Under the pieces are notes generated by a model, which saw nothing but the letters and a program-made list of their open reading frames with translations, did not search any database and was not told the origin of the DNA. Source: Candidatus Pseudoscillospira faecavium (GTDB lineage: Bacteria; Bacillota; Clostridia; Oscillospirales; Oscillospiraceae). Taken from it: a stretch of 51,224 nucleotides of DNA. Below, in pieces: positions 1 to 7,723 of this stretch. The DNA lies in assembly GCA_904420565.1 (NCBI GenBank), contig CAJFVV010000039.1, forward strand, positions 1-51,224, written 5' to 3'. The position numbers and the translations under genes are program-made. Positions within the stretch are counted from its first letter, which is position 1; every line of letters starts with the position of its first letter.

Positions 1-1
1 C

Positions 2-97
2 GCAGGCAAAGAGGTTTACTTAGTAGGTGACGCTGTGAAACCCGGCAAGATTATGGATGCAATCCATACTGCTTATCGGGTAAGCGTCCAGCTTTAA
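2..97 (+). CDS. C-terminal end of an NADH:flavin oxidoreductase-like FAD/NAD(P)-binding protein (partial)
   Basis: Only the last 31 codons are present, ending in TAA. The visible residues YLVGDAVKPGKIMDAI, then HTAYRVSVQL, match the conserved end of the second dinucleotide-binding domain in old yellow enzyme/2,4-dienoyl-CoA reductase-type proteins, where GD-A---G---DAI-- contacts FAD. The assignment rests on this tail alone, so the exact enzyme cannot be named. It is followed by a perfect palindromic terminator, so it ends its transcription unit. Confidence 0.6.
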   Translation, partial: AGKEVYLVGDAVKPGKIMDAIHTAYRVSVQL

Positions 98-154
98 AAT
101 TGCTTTTTTCAAGTCTGTCTTTTCTACCCATCATTCAAACCCCCATGGCAAAGG

Positions 155-195
155 AACAGCCGGCGCACAATTGTGCGCCGGCTGTTCTCTTTTTG
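155..195 (+). terminator. Intrinsic terminator between the oxidoreductase tail and dus
   Basis: A perfect 16-bp inverted repeat (155-170 with 171-186, GC-rich) is followed on the plus strand by CTCTTTTTGTTTT. It ends the plus-strand oxidoreductase. The minus-strand side (TTCCTTTGCC) is less U-rich, but the same hairpin probably also helps end dus, which converges on it. Confidence 0.8.
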
Positions 196-206
196 TTTTA
201 CTGGAA

Positions 207-1154
207 TCAAACCCAGCCGGGCTGGGCCTGAACACGCAGCGGCAGCGATGCATAGACCTCCGCCGCAGCGGCGCGGTATTCCGCACCGCTGGCCGCACGG
301 CGAATGCGCTTGGCCAGTTTTTCGTGGCCGTCAAACAGATGAATGTGGTAAAACCACACTTCTTTCATACGCATAACTGCATTGCGTTCATTGCCGAACA
401 TTGTGCAGTAGTTTTCATACAGCGCTTCATAGAATGTCTGCAGGCGCTGGCGGGTGCGCTTTTCCGGTGCCAACAGCGCCGGATCGGCAATCAGTCCGCG
501 CCCAAGCATCAGACTCTGCACTTGCGGAAAACGCGCTTTAATCGCAGCGCAGTCCGCCCGGCTGAATAAATCGCCGTTGTAGCACACAGGGTTTCGGCTT
601 TTCTGCAGCGCCTGTGCAAACGCTTCTATCCGCACCGGCTTTTTGTAAAAATCATTGCGCACCCGGGGATGAATCGTCAGCTCTGCTATGGGATAGCGAT
701 TGTAAATCTCCAGCAGCGCCGCAAACTCTGTCTCATCGACTACCCCCAAACGGGTCTTCACGGAAATCGGTCCGTCCAATGCAGAATACACCGCATCCAG
801 AAAATGATCCAATTCCTGGGGATGGGCCAGAAATCCGGCGCCCTTGCCCTTTGCCGTCACAGTGCCCGAGGGACAGCCAAGGTTAAAATTGATTTCGGTA
901 TAGCCCAGCTTCCGCAGCTCTTTGGCCGCCCAGATAAAACTGGTGGCATCCTTTCCCAAAATCTGGGGAACCAGGTCGCCAAAGCCGTTGTGCTCCGGGC
1001 AAAGATCCTGCCACTCCTTCCTGGAAAAGGCACAGCTGGGATTGGCCGAAAGAAAGGGCATATAATAGCGATCCACACCGCCGAACATGCGGCGGTGCAG
1101 ATTTCGGTATACATAGCCCGTCACGCCTTCCAGCGGCGCAAAATAATATCGCAT
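207..1154 (-). CDS. tRNA-dihydrouridine synthase family protein
   Basis: FMN-dependent enzyme that reduces uridine to dihydrouridine in tRNA D-loops, acting in the cytosol. The 315-residue protein starts MRYYFAPLEGVTGYVYR, the typical Dus FMN-barrel opening, and has the catalytic region FNLGCPSGTVTAKGKGAGF with Cys94 as the expected proton donor, then KTRLG and LTIHPR, which hold FMN phosphate and tRNA-facing residues. The ATG at 1154 follows GAGAGGAAGAG; a longer frame beginning with GTG at 1172 would place that Shine-Dalgarno inside the gene and is not preferred. The family is sure; which of the bacterial Dus subfamilies and which tRNA position it modifies are not visible from sequence. It is a monocistronic gene facing a terminator. 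Confidence 0.88.
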   Translation of the reverse strand: MRYYFAPLEGVTGYVYRNLHRRMFGGVDRYYMPFLSANPSCAFSRKEWQDLCPEHNGFGDLVPQILGKDATSFIWAAKELRKLGYTEINFNLGCPSGTVTAKGKGAGFLAHPQELDHFLDAVYSALDGPISVKTRLGVVDETEFAALLEIYNRYPIAELTIHPRVRNDFYKKPVRIEAFAQALQKSRNPVCYNGDLFSRADCAAIKARFPQVQSLMLGRGLIADPALLAPEKRTRQRLQTFYEALYENYCTMFGNERNAVMRMKEVWFYHIHLFDGHEKLAKRIRRAASGAEYRAAAAEVYASLPLRVQAQPGWV

Positions 1155-1255
1155 AAACTCTTCCTCTCTCACAAAGTGCGCGGTGTGATATCAACTGCCA
1201 AACGGCAGTGTAACGCATCGGCGCAGATTTGTCCAGCAGCTCCCTGCCTTTGATC

Positions 1256-1290
1256 AAAAAAAGCCCGGCTTATGAAAAAGCCGGGCTTTT
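1256..1290 (-). terminator. Terminator of the first MATE gene
   Basis: A 13-bp stem (1259-1271 with 1278-1290, core AAGCCCGGCTT) is followed on the minus strand by a run of seven T. It lies just downstream of the MATE stop codon at 1304. Confidence 0.8.
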
Positions 1291-1303
1291 CCTGCAATCT
1301 TTT

Positions 1304-2665
1304 CTACCGCACCAGCGACATATGCTCCCACCGATGCCCGTGATACCGCAGCCAGAAAAACGGAATGCGCACCGCCCAGTCCAGCACCATGGCAATCCAC
1401 ACGCCCAAAAGGCCCAGGCCAAAATATCCGCCCAGCAGGTAACCGACGCCAATACGGACTGCCCACATAACAAAAACACTCACAAGCATGGTATAGCGGG
1501 CATCTCCGGCAGCACGCAGCGTGTTGGGCAGTGTAAACGCCATGGGCCAGAGCACGCAGGCCATTGCAGAATGGAGCAAAATACATTGAACAGCATAGCC
1601 GTCTGCCTCTGCCGAAACATTATAAAGCCGCAGAATCAACGGCATCAGCGCCAAAGTGATCCCCACCATAATGATAATGAACAAATAGCTCAGCTTCATC
1701 AGCTTTCTGGTGTAAGCGCGCACCTTCGCATAATCCCCTGCACCAACACACTGGCTGACCACTGTAACCATGGCAATGCCTACGGACATGCCGCCCAAAA
1801 TCTGGTACTGGGCAAAATTGTTGCCGATCGCGTTGGCTGCAATGGACGCCGTCCCAAAGGATGTGATCAGGCTGAGCATTAAAATTTTCCCCAGCTGAAA
1901 CAGGCTGTTTTCCACGCCGTTTGGGATGCCGACAGACATGATATTGCGAATCATATTCCAATCCGGGCGCAGAGACATGCTCCGCTCAAAGTGAATTTCA
2001 TGCTTTTGGCTGCACAAAAGTCCCAAAATCACTGCTGCTGCCACAATGCGCGACACCAGCGTCGGGATGGCAACGCCTGCCACTCCCAAGTGGAATCCAA
2101 ACACCAATAATGCATTGCCGCCCACATTAATGGCATTCATCAAAAGCGCCACCAGCATGGAAACTCTGGAATTGCCCATAATACGAAACAGCGCTGCTCC
2201 GGCATTATACAGAGCAATAAACGGGATAGACGCGCTGACAATCATCAGATACGTTCTGGCATAGCCCTCTACTTCTGCGGTAATGGAACCAAAGACCACA
2301 TTGAGCAGAAAATTGCTGATCAAATACATGCCCAACATAACCGCAATGGAAAACACCGCCATAAACAATGTGAGCTGCTGGCCTGCTTTACAGGCTTTTC
2401 GGCTTTCTCTGCAGCCAATATACTGTCCGGCCACAATAGCGCCGCCTGCAGCCAAAGCCGCAAACACCTGCAGCAAAAGCACATTGACGCAATCCACCAA
2501 AGAGACTGCCGACACCGCTGCCTCCCCTACAGTAGAAACCATCAGCGAGTCCATCAAACCCACAGTGCAATTGAGCAGCTGCTCAATCAGCAGCGGTACA
2601 ATCAGCCGGCGCAAATCCCGATTGGAAAACGAAATTTCTCTGCCTTGCAGCGTTTCCACATACAT
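1304..2665 (-). CDS. MATE family efflux transporter (copy 1)
   Basis: Multidrug and toxin extrusion protein of the NorM/DinF superfamily, a cation-coupled exporter in the cytoplasmic membrane. The 453-residue product has the expected length and about twelve hydrophobic helices in two pseudo-symmetric halves. It opens with RRLIVPLLIEQLLNCTVGLMD, wherein the PLLIEQ--N---G--D pattern is typical for MatE domains, and the second half repeats it near GIPNGVENSLFQLGK. The start ATG has only a weak purine-rich ribosome binding site (AGAAAGAAGA). It is a single-gene unit, divergent from the small membrane gene at 2897. Substrate unknown. It is clearly different from the second MATE protein at 4409-5782 and the two look like old paralogues. 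Confidence 0.9.
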   Translation of the reverse strand: MYVETLQGREISFSNRDLRRLIVPLLIEQLLNCTVGLMDSLMVSTVGEAAVSAVSLVDCVNVLLLQVFAALAAGGAIVAGQYIGCRESRKACKAGQQLTLFMAVFSIAVMLGMYLISNFLLNVVFGSITAEVEGYARTYLMIVSASIPFIALYNAGAALFRIMGNSRVSMLVALLMNAINVGGNALLVFGFHLGVAGVAIPTLVSRIVAAAVILGLLCSQKHEIHFERSMSLRPDWNMIRNIMSVGIPNGVENSLFQLGKILMLSLITSFGTASIAANAIGNNFAQYQILGGMSVGIAMVTVVSQCVGAGDYAKVRAYTRKLMKLSYLFIIIMVGITLALMPLILRLYNVSAEADGYAVQCILLHSAMACVLWPMAFTLPNTLRAAGDARYTMLVSVFVMWAVRIGVGYLLGGYFGLGLLGVWIAMVLDWAVRIPFFWLRYHGHRWEHMSLVR

Positions 2666-2807
2666 TCTTCTTTCTTTACAAAAATCTTACCGTTCTACTA
2701 TACGCTCTTTCTCCGCCGCACTCCATAGCGCATCTTAACAAAAAGCCCAAAAATGTCATTGCGTTTTTGTTCAAAATTTCAAATTCGATTTTTTGTTCCA
2801 TTTTTTG

Positions 2808-2836
2808 TTGACTTTCAAAAACATTTGTTCTATAAT
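2808..2836 (+). promoter_or_regulatory. Near-consensus sigma-70/SigA promoter
   Basis: TTGACT (2808-2813), a 17-bp spacer and TATAAT (2831-2836) in an AT-rich stretch. Transcription would begin near 2843, giving a leader of about 55 nt for the gene at 2897. It is among the best promoter matches in the window. Confidence 0.85.
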
Positions 2837-2896
2837 TCAAAACACAAAACAAAAGTTCTATTATTGAAGTCAACGCGAGAAACGAGGGGATCTTTT

Positions 2897-3277
2897 ATGA
2901 CCATTCATTATGAAAGCACTGCAAAAAAATTGCCGCATGAAGAGGTGGATATCATCAATTACAGCGATGTGCACCCGCATGATCCCCGAAAAGTAATCGC
3001 CTTTACCGCTCCCACAGCAGCGCCCCATCCTTCCATGCGCAGCCGGCACCGCCGCATGGCACAGCGGGCCGCATGGCAGCGTAAATTTTTTGTCACATAT
3101 CCACGTTATGCATCCGTGGCACTGCTGACGCTCTTCTTCTATTTGCGCCTGGCCGTATTCCCGGAAGCAGGCAGCGCCAACTTAAGCCCGCTATGGATCG
3201 CTGCCTATGCCTTGGCCGCCTTCAGCTTCCTCTTTGCAAGGCAGACAAACAGCTCAACGCAAAAAAAACATTCTTAA
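2897..3277 (+). CDS. Small membrane protein of unknown function
   Basis: Not recognised. The 126-residue product has a polar N-terminal half with His- and Arg-rich stretches (KLPHEEVDIINYSD, SMRSRHRRMAQRAAWQRK), then two hydrophobic segments around residues 66-82 and 92-110, and a short polar tail. The Arg/Lys before helix 1 suggest the N-terminus is cytosolic. The ATG at 2897 follows GAGGGGATCTTTT; the longer upstream frame would begin inside the promoter and is rejected. The gene has its own strong promoter and its own terminator, so it is an independent and possibly abundant transcript. It could be a division or envelope-associated small protein with a cytosolic tail, but nothing in the sequence proves that. 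Confidence 0.7.
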   Translation: MTIHYESTAKKLPHEEVDIINYSDVHPHDPRKVIAFTAPTAAPHPSMRSRHRRMAQRAAWQRKFFVTYPRYASVALLTLFFYLRLAVFPEAGSANLSPLWIAAYALAAFSFLFARQTNSSTQKKHS

Positions 3278-3313
3278 CAAACCATAGAATTCTTCTGTAT
3301 GGATTTGCGTATT

Positions 3314-3360
3314 AACCCCCCGGAAACCCACGTTTTGTGGATTTCCGGGGGGTTGCTTTC
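3314..3360 (+). terminator. Terminator of the small membrane protein gene
   Basis: A long stem formed by AACCCCCCGGAAA and TTTCCGGGGGGTT (3314-3354), extended inside by CCAC/GTGG, followed by GCTTTCG. The U-tract is short but the stem is very strong. It also separates this gene from the converging asparaginase gene. Confidence 0.7.
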
Positions 3361-3404
3361 GTCCGCATTGCCTTGCTGCTTTCTATGAAGTCACCCTGCC
3401 GCAC

Positions 3405-4412
3405 TCAGCAGCAGCCCAAAGAGATTTCTCCCACAAGATTTGTGGCAAACCACTTTGCCACTTCCATGCGGTCCTGGGTGCGGCCCAGAACCCACATCAG
3501 CTTTGTCACAGCCGCCTCGCTCGTCATGTCAAAGGTCTGAATCACACCCTGCTCCAGCGCCCGCTGTCCCACCTCGTACAACGAAAAATCGCTGCGCTCA
3601 TACAGGCACTGAGAGCATACTACCACACTGACACCGTTGTGAATGACTTCCCGGAGCTTCCGGGTCAAATCTCTGCGGATAAACTGCACGCCCCCTGCGC
3701 CAAAAGCCTCAATTACAATCCCACGCACCCCCAGGCGCAGCAGCATATCAAATATGCGCGGATCCACACCCGGCACTAATTTGAGCAAAAAGACCTCACG
3801 GCACAATTCGCTCTGCAGCGGAAATTGAGGATCGCAAGCGGGCAGCACTTCTTTGTGAATCACCAGGCCATGGGCATTGACTTCTGCGGCAAAAGGCGCA
3901 TTCACACTCTCAAAAGCGCCGAAATTCATCGTGTGCGTCTTCACTGCCCGCGTGCCCAGAATCACCCGGCGGTCAAACGCCAGATAAACACCGCCATATC
4001 CCGCCACTGCCATGGCGAAAGCCGTGCGCAGATTATCCGTCGCATCGCTCAGCGGATGGATGATAGGCAGCTGCGCCCCCGTCAGCACCACCGGAATCGG
4101 AATCCCCTGCAGCATAAAGCTCAGCGCTGCCGCGGTGTAACTCATGGTATCCGTGCCGTGGGTAATGACAATGCCGTCAAATTTCCGGCGGTTTTTATAT
4201 ACAGTTTCTGCAATCAGCTCCCATTCCTCCGGCTGCATGTTGGAAGAGTCCAGCTGCAGAATGTCCTGTACGGTGACATCAAATGCGTCCAGCATGCTGC
4301 CGACAAACTGCCGAAGCCCCGCACCGGTGATATTGGGTGCCAGTCCCTCTTCTGTTTTCGCCGAAGCAATGGTTCCGCCGGTGGTCAACAGCAGAAGTTT
4401 TTTCTTTTTCAT
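3405..4412 (-). CDS. ansA: Type I-like L-asparaginase
   Basis: Hydrolyses L-asparagine to aspartate and ammonia. The 335-residue protein begins MKKKKLLLLTTGGTIASAK, with the first active-site threonine at Thr14 in GGTIAS, and has the second conserved motif THGTDTM at 84-90 supplying the second threonine and the aspartate. There is no signal peptide, so it acts in the cytosol as type I enzymes do. The ATG at 4412 is preceded by GGAGGATCGGAT. It overlaps the upstream MATE stop by four bases (ATGA), so the two are translationally coupled in the operon EbsC/YbaK-MATE-asparaginase. A link between export and asparagine breakdown is unproven. Family confident; glutaminase side activity cannot be excluded. 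Confidence 0.92.
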   Translation of the reverse strand: MKKKKLLLLTTGGTIASAKTEEGLAPNITGAGLRQFVGSMLDAFDVTVQDILQLDSSNMQPEEWELIAETVYKNRRKFDGIVITHGTDTMSYTAAALSFMLQGIPIPVVLTGAQLPIIHPLSDATDNLRTAFAMAVAGYGGVYLAFDRRVILGTRAVKTHTMNFGAFESVNAPFAAEVNAHGLVIHKEVLPACDPQFPLQSELCREVFLLKLVPGVDPRIFDMLLRLGVRGIVIEAFGAGGVQFIRRDLTRKLREVIHNGVSVVVCSQCLYERSDFSLYEVGQRALEQGVIQTFDMTSEAAVTKLMWVLGRTQDRMEVAKWFATNLVGEISLGCC

Positions 4413-5782
4413 ATCCGATCCTCCAAAGGCGCAATCCGGCGCCGATAAGAGCGCCTGAACAAAAAGATTGCCAAAATCAGGCAGCATCCCTCTGCAACAG
4501 GGAAAGCCCACCAAGTGCATGCCGGATTGCTGTATAACAACAGCGCTGCCAGCGGCAGCAGCACCACAATTTGGCGCAGCAGCGCCAGCACCAGGCTGGA
4601 GCTGTTGCTGCCGGTGGCCTGAAAGACATAGGAGATCACCAAACTGGCCCCGGCAGGCAAAAAAGAAAGGCTGACAATCCGCATCGCGGGAACCCCGATG
4701 GCCAACGCTTCCGGCGAAAGGCTGAACAGCATCAACAGCGGCTTTGGAATCGCCAGCATCAGAATCATACCCACGCACATGCTTACAAGCGCCGTGAACA
4801 TCGCCGCGCGGATCGTCCCCGTGACCCGTGTGCGGGAACGCGCTCCATAGTTAAAAGAAATAATCGGCACCACAGCATTTCCCAAGCCATAAACCACCAT
4901 ATACAAGAAATTTTGCAGCTTGAAATAGGCGCCCAGCACAGCTACATAAACCTCTGAATGCAGGCCAAAAAGCTTATTGAGACCCAAGCTCATAAAAGTG
5001 GCCAGGCTCTGCACCACAATGGCCGGCGCACCCACCCGGAACACTGGGCCGAGAATGTCGCGTTTCAGCCGAAACCCCCGCAGTGACACATGAATCTGCC
5101 GCACTTTTTTGCTTACCAGATACAGCCCGATCAAAGCTCCGCACCACTGCCCGATTACCGTAGCCAGCGCCGCGCCGGCAATCCCCAGGCGCGGCATGCC
5201 AAACAGTCCGAAAATCAAAATCGGATCCAAAACCAGATTGATCACTGCCCCGGAAGCCTGAATATACATATTCCAAATCGGATTTCCTGTCGCCTGCATC
5301 ATACGCTCACCGGCAAACTGCAGACACACGCCGGCAGAGCAAAACAGGATGATACTGAGATAGAGTGCTCCGTAGTCAATAACCGCTGCATTGTCGCTGA
5401 ACAGCTCCAAAAACGGGCGCGCACCCACTGCGCCGACCATCGCACACAAAACGCCGAAGCTCAGATAGATCACATAGGCATGAGCAGCCACGTCATTGGC
5501 TTCTTCATATCGTTTTTCTCCCAGCCGCCGCGAAAGCAGCGCATTGATTCCCACGCCGATGCCCACATTGACCGAGACAAGCAGCATCTGCACCGGATAA
5601 ACCAGCGTCAGCGCAATGAAGGCATCCTGGGACAGAGAGGCGACAAATACACTGTCTACAATATTGTAGCATCCCTGAATAAACATGGACAGCACCATAG
5701 GCCATGCCATGGTCAGCAGCAGCCGGTTGACCGGCAGCGTACCCATAATATTATGCTCGTTTTGCAGCGTTTTCTCTTCCAA
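4409..5782 (-). CDS. MATE family efflux transporter (copy 2)
   Basis: Second MATE exporter, 457 residues, about twelve membrane helices. The N-terminal half shows NRLLLTMAWPMVLSMFIQG followed by YNIVDSVFVA, the usual P-----------N--D---V- MATE signature. The best start is a TTG at 5782, preceded by AAAGGA seven bases upstream; the next in-frame ATG at 5746 has no ribosome binding site. It lies 22 bases behind the EbsC/YbaK gene and overlaps the asparaginase start by ATGA, so it is the middle gene of a three-gene operon. Substrate not predictable. Confidence 0.9.
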   Translation of the reverse strand: MEEKTLQNEHNIMGTLPVNRLLLTMAWPMVLSMFIQGCYNIVDSVFVASLSQDAFIALTLVYPVQMLLVSVNVGIGVGINALLSRRLGEKRYEEANDVAAHAYVIYLSFGVLCAMVGAVGARPFLELFSDNAAVIDYGALYLSIILFCSAGVCLQFAGERMMQATGNPIWNMYIQASGAVINLVLDPILIFGLFGMPRLGIAGAALATVIGQWCGALIGLYLVSKKVRQIHVSLRGFRLKRDILGPVFRVGAPAIVVQSLATFMSLGLNKLFGLHSEVYVAVLGAYFKLQNFLYMVVYGLGNAVVPIISFNYGARSRTRVTGTIRAAMFTALVSMCVGMILMLAIPKPLLMLFSLSPEALAIGVPAMRIVSLSFLPAGASLVISYVFQATGSNSSSLVLALLRQIVVLLPLAALLLYSNPACTWWAFPVAEGCCLILAIFLFRRSYRRRIAPLEDRI

Positions 5783-5804
5783 ATTCGTTTCCTTTCACTG
5801 CCTG

Positions 5805-6278
5805 TCAAGCTTCCCAGCCTTTGCAGACATCCACCCATGCCGTGTAATTGGAATACCGCTCCAACTCTTCTATCGTCAATTCAATGGCCGAATTTGCGCT
5901 GCCACAGGCGGGAAATACCGTTTCAAACCGTTTCAGGGACACATCCAGATATACCTGCACACCCTGGCACACTGCAAAGGGGCACACACCGCCCACCGCA
6001 TGGCCCACCATTGTCTCTGCCTGCTCCGGTGTCAGCATCTTCGCTTTGGTGGCAAAATGCGCCTTATATTTTCCATTGTCAATGCGTGCATCCCCCGCAG
6101 CAACCACCAGAATTGCTTTCTCATTCACCAAAAACGACAGTGTTTTCGCAATCCGCGCAGGAATGCAATGCAGCGCCTGCGCCGCCAGCTCCACTGTGGC
6201 ACTGGATTCCGAAAGCTCCTGAATACGTTCCTCCACGCCAAAGGGCCGAAAATAGGCCCGCACTCTTTCAATAGACAT
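5805..6278 (-). CDS. YbaK/EbsC family aminoacyl-tRNA deacylase-like protein (copy 1)
   Basis: Member of the YbaK/ProX editing-domain family, which hydrolyses mischarged aminoacyl-tRNAs such as Cys-tRNA(Pro) or Ala-tRNA(Pro). The 157-residue protein has the expected features: ALHCIPARIAKTLSF with the conserved Lys early in the domain, GDARIDNGKYKAHF, and the glycine-rich substrate loop VGHAVGGVCPFA. The ATG at 6278 follows AAAAAGGAG; an upstream frame would start 23 codons earlier without a ribosome binding site. First gene of the operon with MATE copy 2 and asparaginase. It differs from the second family member at 31199-31693, so substrate specificities probably differ. Confidence 0.85.
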   Translation of the reverse strand: MSIERVRAYFRPFGVEERIQELSESSATVELAAQALHCIPARIAKTLSFLVNEKAILVVAAGDARIDNGKYKAHFATKAKMLTPEQAETMVGHAVGGVCPFAVCQGVQVYLDVSLKRFETVFPACGSANSAIELTIEELERYSNYTAWVDVCKGWEA

Positions 6279-6317
6279 CGCTCGATTGCTCCTTTTTGTT
6301 CTATTTTGCACAAGCCG

Positions 6318-6352
6318 CACAAAAGCGCAATGGCCCTCTCGAGCCATTGCGC
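6318..6352 (-). terminator. Terminator of the dehydratase-activase operon
   Basis: A 10-bp stem GCGCAATGGC/GCCATTGCGC (6325-6334 with 6343-6352) followed on the minus strand by TTTTGTG. It sits just after the 6369 stop and before the EbsC/YbaK start, separating the two minus-strand operons. Confidence 0.7.
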
Positions 6353-6368
6353 ATAGTGCAACAGTCGT

Positions 6369-7691
6369 TTAGCAGACTTTTTCCGCCGACTCTTTCTTGT
6401 TTGCCTCTGCTGCCGCAGTTTGCTGCCGCGTCTGTTTCATCCGCTGCCGTGCATTGGCCAGCATCAACTTGATGCGATTTTCCTGATTGATTTCGGTGGC
6501 CGACGGATCATAATCAATTGCCACAATATTGGAATCCGGATAATCGTCCTTCAGCGGGCGGATCATGCCTTTGCCCACAATATGGTTGGGCAGGCAGCCA
6601 AAAGGCTGGGTGCAGACGATATTGGGCACACCGTCGTGAATCAATTCCAGCATTTCGCCGGTCAGCAGCCATCCTTCGCCCATTTTATTCCCGTCGCCCA
6701 GATAATCGCGGACACTCTGATGAATTTGCTCAAAGTGCATGGGCGCCCGGAATTTGGAGCGGCTCAGCACCTCGATCATTACATTCTGCCGCCGGACCAC
6801 ATAGCGCATCAGCGCCTTGCAGGCAAGATATTTGAGCCTGCTGCCGCCATACAGCTCCACATCGCTGATGCGGTTAAACACTTTGAAGATAATAAAGTCC
6901 GTCAGTCCCGGCACAATTACTTCGCAGCCTTCACTGAGCAGAAATTTTTCCAAATTATTGTTGCCCAGCGGAGAGAACTTCACATAAATTTCCCCCACAA
7001 CGCCAACTTTGATCTTTTCTTCCTGCTGCACGGGAATCGCTTCAAAATCCGCTACAATTTCTTCCAGCGTTTTCACAAAAGCCGGATAGCGCATCCGCTG
7101 TCCCCTGTCAAAGCTTTCCACCAGTTTGTTTTCCCAGTGTTCGGTCATGCGATCCGCCGCACCCGCTTCAATTTCATAAGGTTTGACCTGGTTGGCCAAA
7201 TTGACAATCACATCGCCATACAGCATCGCATAGGCCAGTTTGCGGATCAGGCTCAGCGTCAGCTTGAAACCCGGATTCTTTTCCACGCCAAAGCTGACGG
7301 AAATCACAGGGATATAATCATATCCCGCCTTGTGCAGTGCCTTGCGCAGCAGATGAATATAATTGGATGCCCGGCAGCCTCCGCCAGTCTGCGTAATCAG
7401 CAGCGCCACTTTATGGGGATCATATCCGCCGTTTTTCACCGCATCAATCAGCTGACCGATCACCAGCAGCGCCGGATAGCAGGTATCGTTATGTACGTAC
7501 TTCTGCCCCTCCTCCACAATGGCGTGGTGGCGGGTCATCAGCATATCTACCTTATATCCTTCCAGCTGCAGCAGCTTTTGGAACATGCCAAAGTGTACCG
7601 GCAGCATCTGGGGCATCAGCAGAGTGTATTCTTTTTTCATCTCCTTAGTGAACAGGAGCCGTCCGTCCTTGTCATAAACCAGTTCCGCCAT
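6369..7691 (-). CDS. 2-hydroxyacyl-CoA dehydratase/activase-related protein (C-terminal-type partner)
   Basis: A 440-residue cytosolic protein resembling the C-terminal portion of the large ~1400-residue acyl-CoA dehydratase activase-related proteins of anaerobes. Conserved cysteines appear in NDTCYPALLVIGQ, in TQTGGGCRASNY, and in VCTQPFGCLPNH, all typical of the 2-hydroxyglutaryl-CoA dehydratase-related fold and possible Fe-S ligands. The last 30 residues are Lys/Gln/Glu-rich and probably disordered. The ATG is preceded by AAAGGAAGGA, so translation starts independently of the upstream gene 32 bases away; this is a genuine two-gene arrangement of what is often one polypeptide, not an obvious frameshift. 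No dehydratase A/B subunits, CoA-transferase or acyl-CoA dehydrogenase is nearby, so the physiological substrate is unknown. Confidence 0.75.
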   Translation of the reverse strand: MAELVYDKDGRLLFTKEMKKEYTLLMPQMLPVHFGMFQKLLQLEGYKVDMLMTRHHAIVEEGQKYVHNDTCYPALLVIGQLIDAVKNGGYDPHKVALLITQTGGGCRASNYIHLLRKALHKAGYDYIPVISVSFGVEKNPGFKLTLSLIRKLAYAMLYGDVIVNLANQVKPYEIEAGAADRMTEHWENKLVESFDRGQRMRYPAFVKTLEEIVADFEAIPVQQEEKIKVGVVGEIYVKFSPLGNNNLEKFLLSEGCEVIVPGLTDFIIFKVFNRISDVELYGGSRLKYLACKALMRYVVRRQNVMIEVLSRSKFRAPMHFEQIHQSVRDYLGDGNKMGEGWLLTGEMLELIHDGVPNIVCTQPFGCLPNHIVGKGMIRPLKDDYPDSNIVAIDYDPSATEINQENRIKLMLANARQRMKQTRQQTAAAEANKKESAEKVC

Positions 7692-7723
7692 AGGGTTTTA
7701 ATCCTTCCTTTCGCCGCAGCATC

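Noticed and set aside
155-186. Perfect palindrome considered as a regulatory operator
   Set aside because: Position after a stop codon and the following U-run fit a terminator better.
7692-7723. A frameshift joining the two activase genes
   Set aside because: The downstream gene has its own AAAGGAAGGA and ATG, and the upstream gene ends in a complete charged tail, so a real two-gene design is more likely.
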